Assembly (NCBI RefSeq): GCF_051131155.1
Contig: NZ_CP159508.1
Span: forward strand, 4,216,001-4,280,000
Reading direction: 5' to 3'
Length of the DNA stretch: 64,000 bases
Source of the DNA: Pseudanabaena minima
GTDB taxonomy: Bacteria; Cyanobacteriota; Cyanobacteriia; Pseudanabaenales; Pseudanabaenaceae
Below the pieces are notes generated by a model. It saw only the letters and a program-made list of their open reading frames with translations, made no database searches and had not been told where the DNA came from. A program made the position numbers and the translations under genes. Of this stretch, positions 1-10,104 are shown in pieces; positions within the stretch are counted from its first letter, which is position 1; each line of letters starts with the position of its first letter.

Positions 1-31
1 ACTTTACATCACTTTGCACTCAACCCTAAAT

Positions 32-82
32 CGATAAAATCTTTGAAAGTGTTGCCTTACAACACTTTCAAAGATTTTATCG
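32..82. repeat. Long perfect intergenic hairpin
   Basis: Two 23-base arms (32-54 and 60-82) are perfect reverse complements around a 5-base loop. The inner part, GAAAGTGTTG/CAACACTTTC, recurs in another hairpin near 6222-6256. It lies downstream of the minus-strand WD40 gene. It could be a terminator or a member of the genome's dispersed hairpin repeats. Confidence 0.7.
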
Positions 83-179
83 TGGTTCCTTTGATCGAAC
101 AGTGTTATTTTTTGTGATGTGGATTTGCCACACCACAAAAACAAATTAATCCTTAAGTACCTGTGCAAAATAAATTACC

Positions 180-226
180 AAAACCCATAAAGTTTCGCCC
201 CTGCGGGGCGAAACTTTATGGGTTTT
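180..226. terminator. Hairpin terminator downstream of the WD40 gene
   Basis: Arms of 22 bases (180-201 and 205-226) form a perfect hairpin with a GC core CGCCCC/GGGGCG and outer AAAACCC/GGGTTTT. It lies about 24 bases past the minus-strand stop at 250. Read from that strand the second arm ends in a T run, as expected for an intrinsic terminator. Confidence 0.6.
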
Positions 227-249
227 GCTTTGTAATAAATTATGCCTAG

Positions 250-3200
250 CTACTTAAGACACATTTGTTTTTGTTCTGGAGGCAATGTGGGGGAGGATTC
301 AAGGTAGTTCTCTAATAGGACACAGCCTCTCTGAACTAGTTCGTTAAAACTCAAGGTCTCTGCATCCCATAATTTGAGAGTATTGTCACGACTGGCGGAA
401 ACAATTTTTTTACTATCAGGACTATAGGTGAGAGCATAGGCTTCGGCGGTATGTCCAGATAGGGTTTTAAGTAGTTTGCCACTAGCCCGATCCATGATTT
501 TGACAGTTTTATCGGCATTTGCTGTAGCGATCGCCTTACCGTCTGGACTAAAAGCCATACCAAAAATCCAAGAATCAGGAGCCACGGTAATAAGTTGTTC
601 AAGAACACCAGTTTGGGCATTCCATAGTTTTAATTTGCCATCCTTACCCACCGAGCCAATCTGCTTACCATCGGGGCTATAGGCTACTGCCAGACCTCCA
701 TTCACATGGGCTTCCATAGTATGCACATTCTGACCACTGTTCACATTCCAGATTTTCACGGTTTGATCATTGCTAGTCGAAGCTATTGACTGACTATCAG
801 GACTAAAGGCGATCGACCAGACCGTACCTGTATGTCCCTCTAGCACATGCAATAACTTAGGATTATCAGTATTGTCCCATTGCCAGATTTTAATTTTGTT
901 ATCCCAACCAAGAGTTGCTAACAGCTTTTGATCAGGGCTAAAGGTGGCATAGATGAGCTTCGCTCCATGAATATTGAGCGAATGTAGTTGTTGCCCCGTG
1001 ACACTATTCCAGATTTTTACAGTTTGGTCATCACTGGCAGTGACCAGCTTCGTGCCATCAGCACTAAAACTCACACCATAGACAGTATCTACATGTCCTT
1101 TGAGTTCTTGCCTAAAGGTTCCATCAGCATTCCAAAGACGGACAGTTTTATCAACACTACCTGAGGCAAATATTCTTCCGTCAGGGCTAAAATTAACTGA
1201 CCAAATACTACTCGTATGTCCATAGAGAGTATTTATCAAGGTAGCTTTGAGATCCCAGAGTCGTACCGTGCGATCTTTGCTAGCAGACAGCAGATATTGA
1301 CCATCAGGACTGAAGTTAACATCGAAAATACCATCGGTATGTCCACCTAACTTCATTTCAGGTATTCCATCAGAGTTGAGGATTTGGATTGTATTATCTT
1401 GAGAGCCAAGCGCAATCTTTTGACCGTCAGCACTGAAGTTTAAGCTCAACACATCAGTTGAGGTTCCTTTGAATATCCGCATTAATTGAATTTGACGATT
1501 TTGATCAGTAATCTGCCAAAGTTTTACCGTTTCATCTCGTCCCGAAGTTAACAACTGTTTGCCATTGGGATGAAACTTAACGCTGTAAAGTTCTTGATCG
1601 TGGGCGATCGTACTGGCTAGTAAGTTACCTTGCAAATCCCAGAGAGCGATCGTGGTGTTTTTAGCCGTCACAATCAAATTACCATCGGGGCTAAAACTTG
1701 TATCTTGAATCGCACCAGATTCTTTGTTAGGAGAAGTATTACCAACATTTTTAGGGTTTAAGGTCAGCAGTTCAATGCCCCGATAACTATCCCAAAGCTT
1801 GACACTGCCATCCTTACTACCAGTCAGTAACTTTCGACCATCAGGGTGAAAATTAACTCTAAAAATGTCATCTTGATGGGCATAGAACTTGCTAATCAAC
1901 TTACCAGTGCGAATATCCCAAATCCTCACACTCTTGCCTTTGCCTGCTGATGCAATCCTGTTTCCATCTGGACTAAAACTTAAGCCACGAATTTCACTTG
2001 TTTTCAACCCAATTAAGCGAGCGATCAACTTACCATTCTTTTGATATAGATCTACGCTCCCATCAAAACTACCAAAGGCAAGAATATTACCATCAGGGCT
2101 AAATTTCGCAGCATAAAATGGAGAATCTCTTTTGATTGAATGAAATCGATAGCGTTCACGAATACTATAGACAATTGTTTGCAGATTCTCAAAGGATGAT
2201 TGGGTAATCCTAGTTTTATCGCTGCCTTCATCTGTATCTTTTAATTTCTTCGCAGCTTGGACAATTGTTGCCAAAGATTCCAATTGACGATTGAGTAAAA
2301 AGCTAGAGTTTGCGGAAGAAATCAATGCTTCAATTTCACCAAATTCAGCAAGCTGACGCTGACGATTTGCTTGAACAGCTAAACCTGCCATCACAAACAA
2401 TCCCACAACGGTTCCTACCAAAGCAAACTTAGTCAGGCGATTGAGATTTGCTTGACTACGTTGAGCTGAGGATCGAACTTTGCGTAGCTCATTTAGTAAG
2501 CCCGCTTCTTGGTTAGCACGTATAAATGAAACTAGATAATCATGAACTAGTTGGTAGCGATTGCTCGGCACTTCAGGCAATTGGAAGATTAAACCCGAAC
2601 CAATTAAAATTTCTAAAACTAAATCAAGATCGACAGTATTGCTAGAGTAAGACAGCAACCCTGTCCGCAATTCATTATAAGTAAGCATAGGACGTTTACC
2701 CTGCTCATCTGTAAGTAAAATCAATACCTGCTGAGCAATAAAGGAAGCATTACCACAGGCTTGAATTACTTCTTCAACGGATTGTTCGACAAGGCGTTGC
2801 TTAGCTCCAGCCGCAAGATAAGCTGCAAGTGTGGTGATATTGCGATCTTGCAGTTGGGAGCCAACTAGTTGCAGTTCGATCGGGCGCACTGATCCGCGAT
2901 CGCCTGCTAGATCTTTCACCAACTCATCAACGAGAATCGGCTCAAGGTTAAAATTGGCATGTTCAGTGAGATTTTCGATTAGAGATTTCGCATCGGTTGG
3001 GGAAAGATTGCCTAATGCATAACGAAAATTACGGCTTAAGATATCAACTTCTGGATGCGCCGATTCTAATTCTAGAAGTAAATAGAGATAATCTTCACGG
3101 AGTGAAATTACGATTTTGAGTAGGGGGATTTTTAGACAATTTTGCCAAAAATCAATAAAAGTTTGTCTTTCCTGTGATTGGGTGCAAGTAGAAAAGAATT

Positions 3201-5247
3201 CTTCAAACTGGTCAAGGATTAACACAATCTGAGTGCCTTGAGCCGCTAATTGCCTAAACTTGTATAGTAAATGTTGGGCATCACGATCGCTCGATAAGAC
3301 ATCTGCTCTGCTGAGACCATTGGTATGAGGGTGGAGACTCTTATAAATAGCTGAAGAGATCACATTAATCCAATTGGTATAAATATGAATCTTGATCGGT
3401 AGTAACTCTTGACCTGAGAGCGATCGCTGCAATAGCGCAGGAATCAAACCTGCATTTACCAATGAACTTTTACCAACTCCCGATTCGCCATGAATTACGG
3501 TGAGTTGATGCTCAATCGAGAGTATTCTCTCCACTAAACGTTCCACATCTTGAGTGCGTCCTGATGCGGCAATTTCGCCAGTATTGATATCAAACGTACT
3601 TGCATCTAGCTCCGTAATACGGTCGTTAGGAGAAGTTTGCTTAGGTTGGAGCGTGCCAGCACCAATAAAAGCTCTCAGCCCATATTGCTGCTCTAGCGAT
3701 CGCTGCCTTTGCCTTGCTTGAAAGGCTTGGAGATAGCGACCTTGGGCAAAGGCAATATCATGAAAAGTATCAAGAAATCGAATATAGAGTTTTGGCTCAT
3801 AATTAAGATTAAAGTTAGAGATCGTCGCTTCAATCACACTCGACGCTAGTTCTAGTTCCTTAAGCTGAAGATAACTTTGGGTGAGTAAGAGTTGATATTG
3901 ACCTCTCTGAATATGGCGCATCCGCAACCAATTATGGGTCAGGCTTTCTTCCTGAAAAACAGGAACTTGATCTAACGTAGCCAGTGCTTTACCTGCATTA
4001 TCCTTAACTTGCTGCCATAATCCTTTTTCTACAGCAATTTTGGCTAAGTATCCATAATCTTGAGCCAGTTCAAGGGGCATCTGTTGATGCAATGGCAGCA
4101 ATGATTCAATCCATGTTTCTAGTTCTTGCCATTGCTTAAGTTGTTCGAGAACACCACTATAAGCTCGGCTATATTTAGCAATTAAGTCCCATTGGTTGGC
4201 TTGCTTCAAAGTCGCGATCGCTTCTTCAAAAAATTGTTTTGCCTTGATCCAAGAAGCCTGAGATTGTCGTCCATTCACAAAGGAATTATGCCACCATAAA
4301 TTCCCTAGATAAAATAAAACGATGCCACTCTCAAGTGGTCGATCTGCTTTTTGCCAATAGGAAAGACTGCATTGATAGTAAATTTGCGAGACACTATGTA
4401 CTTCGCCTTGAGATTCTTCATACACATCACTAGCTAAGGCTTCAGCAGATCTCCACAACAAGCGTCCTAGTACAAAATCTAGTTTTGCTTCTAATTCGAG
4501 AGAAATCTCTTGCTTAGTGTTGTACTGAGCAATTCTCAACTCTCGCCGCGCCAACTCTAGCTCACTATAGGAGAAGGATTCATGATCAGCATCGATTTTG
4601 GTGTCTTGCCAAAATAAGGGAATCTGAGGATCTCTAGTAATCTCAAATAAGCGCTCTACTTGTTGACTAACTTCTGTATCTAATTCCGCAGGTGTCAACC
4701 CAAATTTGATCGCCGGTGCTGCCAAATTTGCTAGCTCAGGAGCGCTAATCCATAACTGTTGTAACTCACGATCATTCAGCCACAATACCAGTGGACAGTT
4801 AATTTGTTGCTTTAGGCGATCGCGAAATAGACTCGCTTCTAAAAATAAATCTTCTAAATTTTCAGAAGTAGTTTGCTCGAACCCCAAACACATCAAGGCT
4901 GAAATATTTTCAATCTGACCGTCCCGCCAAAGACTCTGCAATTTACTATATAGAGTTTCTTGAGGATGCCACCAAATTTCACGGTATGGCAATTTTGTTT
5001 TTGAGGCTAATGCAGTTAGCAGCTTTTTCCGAAGACTACGGTAATTACAATTAACAATAATCAGCGAAAAAGCTCCCTGAAAAAGATTGATCGCTCTAAT
5101 CAATGTTTCGAGCGATCGCCCATTTAGGGAATGTATATCTTTCAAAGGCTGGATCGACTGTTCGACCTGAATCACCTGTTTTGTTTTACCGCGATCACGA
5201 TACCGTAACTTACACAGACATACTACTACAGCTATAGCTGTAGCCAC
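250..5247 (-). CDS. nSTAND NTPase with TPR-like region and C-terminal WD40 propellers
   Basis: A 1665-residue signalling or conflict ATPase. The N-terminal ~230 residues resemble the effector-side domain found in cyanobacterial STAND proteins and are followed by a helical, TPR-like stretch (about 240-540). The NTPase domain has a Walker A GESGVGKSS near residue 587 and a Walker B VLILDQFEEFF near 670. A hydrophobic segment (~935-955) could anchor the protein in a membrane. From about residue 1035 there are 14 WD40-type units ending in motifs such as DKTVRLWN, enough for two seven-bladed propellers. STAND proteins switch on ligand binding, so the propellers are the likely sensor; the ligand is unknown. 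The gene stands alone, and long hairpins follow its stop. Confidence 0.85.
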   Translation of the reverse strand: MATAIAVVVCLCKLRYRDRGKTKQVIQVEQSIQPLKDIHSLNGRSLETLIRAINLFQGAFSLIIVNCNYRSLRKKLLTALASKTKLPYREIWWHPQETLYSKLQSLWRDGQIENISALMCLGFEQTTSENLEDLFLEASLFRDRLKQQINCPLVLWLNDRELQQLWISAPELANLAAPAIKFGLTPAELDTEVSQQVERLFEITRDPQIPLFWQDTKIDADHESFSYSELELARRELRIAQYNTKQEISLELEAKLDFVLGRLLWRSAEALASDVYEESQGEVHSVSQIYYQCSLSYWQKADRPLESGIVLFYLGNLWWHNSFVNGRQSQASWIKAKQFFEEAIATLKQANQWDLIAKYSRAYSGVLEQLKQWQELETWIESLLPLHQQMPLELAQDYGYLAKIAVEKGLWQQVKDNAGKALATLDQVPVFQEESLTHNWLRMRHIQRGQYQLLLTQSYLQLKELELASSVIEATISNFNLNYEPKLYIRFLDTFHDIAFAQGRYLQAFQARQRQRSLEQQYGLRAFIGAGTLQPKQTSPNDRITELDASTFDINTGEIAASGRTQDVERLVERILSIEHQLTVIHGESGVGKSSLVNAGLIPALLQRSLSGQELLPIKIHIYTNWINVISSAIYKSLHPHTNGLSRADVLSSDRDAQHLLYKFRQLAAQGTQIVLILDQFEEFFSTCTQSQERQTFIDFWQNCLKIPLLKIVISLREDYLYLLLELESAHPEVDILSRNFRYALGNLSPTDAKSLIENLTEHANFNLEPILVDELVKDLAGDRGSVRPIELQLVGSQLQDRNITTLAAYLAAGAKQRLVEQSVEEVIQACGNASFIAQQVLILLTDEQGKRPMLTYNELRTGLLSYSSNTVDLDLVLEILIGSGLIFQLPEVPSNRYQLVHDYLVSFIRANQEAGLLNELRKVRSSAQRSQANLNRLTKFALVGTVVGLFVMAGLAVQANRQRQLAEFGEIEALISSANSSFLLNRQLESLATIVQAAKKLKDTDEGSDKTRITQSSFENLQTIVYSIRERYRFHSIKRDSPFYAAKFSPDGNILAFGSFDGSVDLYQKNGKLIARLIGLKTSEIRGLSFSPDGNRIASAGKGKSVRIWDIRTGKLISKFYAHQDDIFRVNFHPDGRKLLTGSKDGSVKLWDSYRGIELLTLNPKNVGNTSPNKESGAIQDTSFSPDGNLIVTAKNTTIALWDLQGNLLASTIAHDQELYSVKFHPNGKQLLTSGRDETVKLWQITDQNRQIQLMRIFKGTSTDVLSLNFSADGQKIALGSQDNTIQILNSDGIPEMKLGGHTDGIFDVNFSPDGQYLLSASKDRTVRLWDLKATLINTLYGHTSSIWSVNFSPDGRIFASGSVDKTVRLWNADGTFRQELKGHVDTVYGVSFSADGTKLVTASDDQTVKIWNSVTGQQLHSLNIHGAKLIYATFSPDQKLLATLGWDNKIKIWQWDNTDNPKLLHVLEGHTGTVWSIAFSPDSQSIASTSNDQTVKIWNVNSGQNVHTMEAHVNGGLAVAYSPDGKQIGSVGKDGKLKLWNAQTGVLEQLITVAPDSWIFGMAFSPDGKAIATANADKTVKIMDRASGKLLKTLSGHTAEAYALTYSPDSKKIVSASRDNTLKLWDAETLSFNELVQRGCVLLENYLESSPTLPPEQKQMCLK

Positions 5248-5275
5248 TTAAATTAAGCCCCAACCTCAGCCTAGA

Positions 5276-5384
5276 TTTTAGTGTTTACATCGCCAAAGGC
5301 GATGTAAACACTAAAATTCAGAGTTGCTCTCAACCAAACCCAAAAGATAAGAGGCAGTGCTTTGCATTGCCTCTTATCTTTTGG
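5276..5384. repeat. Two adjacent intergenic hairpins
   Basis: Hairpin one (5276-5316) has 19-base arms around AAA, with core ACATCGCC/GGCGATGT. Hairpin two (5340-5384) has a GAGGCA-TGC/GCA-TGCCTC core around TTT. They fill the divergent gap between the WD40 gene and the DUF4079 gene, where transcription starts rather than ends. They are therefore more likely dispersed repeats or regulatory RNA structures than terminators. Confidence 0.65.
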
Positions 5385-5476
5385 TGTAATTCAGCAAAAC
5401 CCGCTACAATCATTAAAAATTGTAAAGATTTTTTGCAGTTTTCAAACAATTTTCTACCTAAGTTGCTCCCAAATCT

Positions 5477-5968
5477 ATGACTGCCTTTGCCACTAAACTC
5501 GCTGAGTCACTTCAGCCAATTTCTGACCAATTTCAATCCCTGCATATCCCTGAACCAATTACCCATTGGGGTCATCCATTTTTTATGGGGATCGTCATTG
5601 TGGCGATGGGATCATTTGTGGCGATTTCAGGATGGCGCAGTCGCACGACTACAGATACTGAAGTTGCCAACAAGAACAAAGCTGATCATCGCAAAGTTGC
5701 GCCACTAATGACCGTATTTTTAGCCACAGGCTATACAGGCGGATTACTGTCGCTGGTGATGCAGGGTAAACCTTTGCTAGAAAGCCCCCATTTCATTACA
5801 GGCTCAGTTGTCTTGACCTTACTAGCCATCAATGGCACAATTTCGCTCACTGGATTTGGTGGTAATCAACCATTACTTCGCAATGCCCATGCCTATCTAG
5901 GCAGTGCGATCGTGGTACTTTTGGTAGCCCATGCCTTGCTAGGACTTAAACTCGGTCTTTCCATCTAA
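5477..5968 (+). CDS. DUF4079 family membrane protein
   Basis: A 163-residue integral membrane protein that resembles the DUF4079 family of cyanobacteria and chloroplasts; its function is not established. Four hydrophobic segments are visible (about 35-52, 78-95, 108-126, 138-158). Histidines sit near the segment ends (His30, His33, His105, His138, His152). This arrangement recalls b-type cytochrome folds, but haem binding is only an inference. The ATG start comes after a long AT-rich leader with no clear Shine-Dalgarno. The gene is monocistronic and is followed by a small hairpin (5974-6007). Confidence 0.75.
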   Translation: MTAFATKLAESLQPISDQFQSLHIPEPITHWGHPFFMGIVIVAMGSFVAISGWRSRTTTDTEVANKNKADHRKVAPLMTVFLATGYTGGLLSLVMQGKPLLESPHFITGSVVLTLLAINGTISLTGFGGNQPLLRNAHAYLGSAIVVLLVAHALLGLKLGLSI

Positions 5969-6381
5969 ATACCAAAACACAAAATGACTATGCCATTTTG
6001 TAGTTTTATTTGTAGTTTTAAAATCCTTTAGCAACACAAGCGATAGCTAGACCAATAAAGATGAGTTGCGGCGCGAAGCGCCGCAACTCATCTTTATTGG
6101 TTTTATGTCCTAAGCAAAACTTACATTGCTATTACTGGGTTTGATTTTCAATTCACAAAAGTGTCGGCACAATTTTGTGAATTGGTATAACTTATAGAGC
6201 TAAGCACTCCTAACCGCAGATTTTTGAAAGTGTTGCGAAGCAACACTTTCAAAAATCTGTAGATGTTCATTAAGTCAAAGATATGACGCTTCGCGTCGCA
6301 TCTTGAAACACAATTGCTATACAACCCTAGATCGGTTAGTATTTGCCATAACTAAGCACACTTAACCCGCGATCGCCGAAT
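5969..6381. other. Gene-free stretch with four hairpin repeats
   Basis: No gene seen. It holds an ACAAAATG/CATTTTGT hairpin (5974-6007) and a long hairpin with the core GCGGCGC-GAA-GCGCCGC (6052-6100) followed by TTTTATGTCCTAAGC. A hairpin AATTCACAAAA/TTTTGTGAATT (6150-6183) also recurs at 8931-8964. The last is GAAAGTGTTGC/GCAACACTTTC (about 6222-6256). The 5' end of the next gene follows. Confidence 0.6.
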
Positions 6382-8871
6382 ATGGAAAACTGGGAGTTTT
6401 TGCTACAACGCAAAGGTGACAAGTCCTGGTTGCCCTTAGAATCTCCAACCGTAGAGATTTTGGAAGGGCAGTACCGACTTGCTGCACGCTCTGCTTTAGC
6501 AAATGCGCTAGTTGGAATTGCGATCGCCTATCGACCTCTTGCCGATGTGAGGCATCAGCCTTTTCAACAAAAAATTGCGAAGCGCATCAGCCATGATGGG
6601 TTGCTCATCGTGATGCCTTACACCAATTTTGTGCCAGGGCTATGGCAGATCGATTGTCTGGCGACAGAAGCTGACACGGAATCTGATGCAGATTCGGCAA
6701 ATACTGGTGCAAATACTAATTTAACTCCTGCGTGGAAAAAAACCGTCAAGTTTGATGTCATCCAAATCTCAGCAGAAGCAGGTTCAGAATGGCAATATAG
6801 TGACATTGAAGAAGATTTAGACAATCCCACTGAAATTCCCAATGAAGCCCATACTAATGCCTTGGGAATTATCCAAACTGAACCAACACCTCTAAGTTAT
6901 AGTTCACCAATTCTCGACATTGCCGAGCAGAGATCAACGGAACTCGTTCAATCAATGTTTGAAGAATTTGCGCTCTTTAATGACGAAGATGACATTGATG
7001 AAGTAGTTGACAACGAAGTTCTAGAGTCTGAAGAGGAGCTTCCCAACGATCATCCTAATCTGTTAGAACAGTTAGAAGCATCTAGTTCAGACATTCTCAC
7101 CGAAACAAGCGAACCACTTCAGCCTCGTATTTTATTACGCTTAAAACAACCTCAATATATTCTTAATGAGAACAATAGCTTCAATCTAATCGGAGAAGTC
7201 TATACTCAAGGAGAAATCGAAGTCAGTCTCAAAGATCCCCAAACCCTTGATGTCATAGTCAACCAGCGCTTTGCGATCGACAACTCTAGCGATCGTAATC
7301 CCACAACTGGCGCAATCACTTTTAATTATCAAATTATCGTACCGCCACCTTCAGAAGTTCAAGTCCTGATTGGGGATGTGCAAATCCACCCCCATCAAGA
7401 CTTTCAGCAAGATATGGATTTGTTTGTAGCGCAACAGGCGATCGCTGTTTCCTATCCTGCTTCAAGAGTCCTACCTGAACTCATCAAAGAAGCTCAGAAA
7501 TATTCGCCTCAAGAGAATACTTTCAATAATTCTCAACCGATAGAAACATCTATTGAGCAAACTAGTTACCCACAATTTCCACAGAGTTTTCCACAGGTAG
7601 TATCACCAACGGAAAGTCAGCCTGAGCATCTATCACCAAAACCCAAATCCGCCAATTCGCTTAGTCTCCCACCCATACCTTCTAATAGGGCTAAAGCCAC
7701 TCAGGGAAAAGAATTAGAGCCACAAAAGCCCACCAATGCTTTATCATTACCACCTTTACCATCTGGACAAAATAAAGCTGGAAATCAAGATTTGAATCTG
7801 ATAAATCCAGACATAGACGATGCAAATTCTCAAAGTTTTCCACAGGTAGAAGTAGGTGATATTCAGACAACTGAGCCAGAGTTTCAACTGACAAATATTG
7901 GTGATTTAGCTGATATCGATCGCCAAAATCCATTAGTCCATGAAGAAGAGCCAGAACTACTTTACAGTTTTGAAGAAGAACTTCCCCCAAACTACGAAGC
8001 ATTACTCGAACAACCACGTCTAGAAACCTTACAATTACCCAGTAATCAACTACCACCTCCTAACACTCAACGTTCCCGCAATCCCAACAATCGCTTTCTT
8101 AATAAGCTCCAAACCTTATCTGCTGAGGCGATCGCTGCCCAGAAAGCCAACCAACGTACAGAAGAACTATTACTAGATCCATTTGCGCCCAGAGATCCAT
8201 TACTGGCATCTGACGGAGCCAGTGATTCAAGTAATGTATCCATCGATCTCGATAACCCCGAACAAACTCCTCTCACGATCGCCGAAGCGACTAGTCTTGC
8301 CAAACTCGATCTTGAACTTGATGTCGAACTTGATCGGTTACTCACCTCCGATCCAAACCTCATTTTAAATGAATATGTTTGGGAAGAATCGGTTGATCCT
8401 AATAGCTTTCCCGTTAGCACTGTAACCAGCCATAACTCTACTGCCTCCACTTTGTCGGAGACCGCCCAGACTATCCGCAATATCCAAGAATCTACCCCAC
8501 AGGCTCTATCAGATCAAGAACCCATTCCCATCCCTGAGATCATTGTTCCCGCAGGTGAGATTCTCTCAGGAACGCCGATGCAAATAACGGTGCGCTTACC
8601 TGCGATCGCCCCTAAGTTCTTCGTGAAGTTCTGGATTAAAGATTTGCAAACCCGCATGATTGTCGATGGACCACGTTGGTTATTAGATTTTAGTAAGGTT
8701 CCTAATGCTGAGTTTATCGAAACCCGTACTAATATATCGATTCCCCTCAGTAGCATTGATGTTGCCTTTGAAGCGATCGCGATCGAAGCCCAAACTCAAC
8801 GAGAAAGCCATAAAGTAAGAGTGACTCGCGCTGTTACGCCCCCAAATTTAGCCCAAGATTTTGACGAATAA
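6382..8871 (+). CDS. Large acidic protein of unknown function
   Basis: 829 residues; I do not recognise a named family. The N-terminal ~100 residues look folded. A beta-rich segment with the feel of an immunoglobulin-like or carbohydrate-type domain lies at about 247-350 (starts PRILLRLKQPQY). A long Pro, Ser, Glu and Asp-rich region of low complexity follows (~370-710), then a conserved-looking C-terminal domain of beta strands (~715-815) containing FVKFWIKDLQTRMIVDGPRW. There is no signal peptide or membrane segment, so it is probably cytoplasmic. Architecture and acidity suggest a scaffold, but this is inference. The stop overlaps the first base of a hairpin (8871-8903). Confidence 0.75.
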   Translation: MENWEFLLQRKGDKSWLPLESPTVEILEGQYRLAARSALANALVGIAIAYRPLADVRHQPFQQKIAKRISHDGLLIVMPYTNFVPGLWQIDCLATEADTESDADSANTGANTNLTPAWKKTVKFDVIQISAEAGSEWQYSDIEEDLDNPTEIPNEAHTNALGIIQTEPTPLSYSSPILDIAEQRSTELVQSMFEEFALFNDEDDIDEVVDNEVLESEEELPNDHPNLLEQLEASSSDILTETSEPLQPRILLRLKQPQYILNENNSFNLIGEVYTQGEIEVSLKDPQTLDVIVNQRFAIDNSSDRNPTTGAITFNYQIIVPPPSEVQVLIGDVQIHPHQDFQQDMDLFVAQQAIAVSYPASRVLPELIKEAQKYSPQENTFNNSQPIETSIEQTSYPQFPQSFPQVVSPTESQPEHLSPKPKSANSLSLPPIPSNRAKATQGKELEPQKPTNALSLPPLPSGQNKAGNQDLNLINPDIDDANSQSFPQVEVGDIQTTEPEFQLTNIGDLADIDRQNPLVHEEEPELLYSFEEELPPNYEALLEQPRLETLQLPSNQLPPPNTQRSRNPNNRFLNKLQTLSAEAIAAQKANQRTEELLLDPFAPRDPLLASDGASDSSNVSIDLDNPEQTPLTIAEATSLAKLDLELDVELDRLLTSDPNLILNEYVWEESVDPNSFPVSTVTSHNSTASTLSETAQTIRNIQESTPQALSDQEPIPIPEIIVPAGEILSGTPMQITVRLPAIAPKFFVKFWIKDLQTRMIVDGPRWLLDFSKVPNAEFIETRTNISIPLSSIDVAFEAIAIEAQTQRESHKVRVTRAVTPPNLAQDFDE

Positions 8872-9016
8872 AAACACAAAATGGCTACGCCATTTTGTGT
8901 TTTCAAAACCATTATCTGGGTTTGTTTTTTAATTCACAAAAGTGTTGCTATACTTTCGTGAATTGGTATAACTCCCAAAGAAAAAGGCGGTGCAAAGCAC
9001 CGCCTTTTTCTTTGGG
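8871..9016. terminator. Convergent terminator region with three hairpins
   Basis: AAAACACAAAATGGC pairs with its complement around TAC (8871-8903). A second hairpin AATTCACAAAAGT (8931-8964) belongs to the family also seen at 6150. The third, CCCAAAGAAAAAGGCGGTGC around AAA (8974-9016), ends three bases before the stop of the convergent psb32-like gene. The outer two are good bidirectional terminator candidates. Confidence 0.6.
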
Positions 9017-9018
9017 GT

Positions 9019-9744
9019 TTAAGGTTGACTTTGCAACCAATAATAGGTCGCCATTGGTAACAGTGTCGCCAAAATCAGCAAAATAATTACCACCACATTT
9101 GATGAACTAGCCTCAGTTTCTTCTCTAGTAGCATAGTTACTTGTCTCAGTCTCTTCTACTGCTAATAGAGGCGCACCAGGATCAGGATTACCCTTCAAAA
9201 CTGTTTCTAGCCTTGCGATTCCCTCATTGACAGCTTGGTTATAGTTTGCCTTACGTGCAGGATAGAGCATGGTTTCATCAGCAATACTATTGGCAATGCT
9301 ATCAGGTAGAACTTCCTTAACCTTTGCACCAGTTTGAATCGCTGTGCGGTGATCTTCTGTTGCCATAAATAGCAATACTTGATTTGCCTTTGCTTCCTCG
9401 GTAGGGAACCACTTATCAAATAGTTCCGAGGTAAACTCTGATGCAGGTTGACCTAAATCAATGCGACGAATTGCCACCACATGCACTTCAATCCCTGTTA
9501 ATTCTGCTAGTTTTTCAGCTTTGCTAGCGATCGCCCCTTTAGTCGAAGCACTTAGTACCTCAGAGTCATCAATTATCCAAGTCTGTTCGGTCAGAGACTT
9601 AATCTCATCTAAGTCGGGAATATCTGATACCTGTAAAGCTAGAGCCGTACCTATACATAAGTTAAAGCTAATTAGTAAAGCGATCGCCCCAAAACATAGG
9701 CGACTCAACAAATTTTTAATCACAATTTTAATCACAATTTTCAA
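9019..9744 (-). CDS. psb32: TPM-domain protein, Psb32-like photosystem II repair factor
   Basis: A 241-residue TPM-domain protein that matches the pattern of Psb32, a thylakoid lumen-facing protein that protects photosystem II from photodamage and speeds its repair. The N terminus carries a hydrophobic signal segment (about 12-36). The TPM domain runs about 50-190 and includes WIIDDSEVLSASTKG and NQVLLFMATEDHRTAIQTG. A C-terminal membrane helix (about 216-236) is followed by a short tail. Start choice is uncertain, since the ORF begins MKIVIKIVIKNLL. It converges with the large acidic gene and is transcribed away from the origin region. Confidence 0.8.
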   Translation of the reverse strand: MKIVIKIVIKNLLSRLCFGAIALLISFNLCIGTALALQVSDIPDLDEIKSLTEQTWIIDDSEVLSASTKGAIASKAEKLAELTGIEVHVVAIRRIDLGQPASEFTSELFDKWFPTEEAKANQVLLFMATEDHRTAIQTGAKVKEVLPDSIANSIADETMLYPARKANYNQAVNEGIARLETVLKGNPDPGAPLLAVEETETSNYATREETEASSSNVVVIILLILATLLPMATYYWLQSQP

Positions 9745-10104
9745 ACCTATATTAAAAACTAAATTTAAAACTTAATCAGACAATTTCACTTTTCATCACT
9801 ATATCAAGCCCCAAGGAATCGTAAAGAAATCATAGAGAAAATTTGGCGATCGCCTTTAGGCGAAGCGAGCAATCATGATTAAATTTTAACTAAAATTTCA
9901 GGTCTATTAAGGCGGGATCAGCAGATCAAAATTACTAATCAAGTGGCAACTTCCAAAATTATGAAACTAGCAAAAGCAGCTTTACTCTTCATAAATTCTG
10001 GTTATTTAAGTATTATTAAGATTCTAGAGGTAAATTTCAAAAGAGTTTTTTGCAAACATTTTGGATCTTGATCTGTTGATAAATCTAATTATTTGTTTTC
10101 TGCC
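9745..10104. other. AT-rich gap between psb32 and the origin boxes
   Basis: No ORF or RNA gene recognised. It holds the upstream region of the minus-strand psb32-like gene. One HIP1-containing palindrome, GGCGATCGCC, lies near 9843. AT content rises toward the DnaA-box cluster. Confidence 0.5.

Noticed and set aside
6052..6183. CRISPR array from the repeated hairpins
   Set aside because: Hairpins are isolated and of differing sequence, with no regular spacers and no cas genes.
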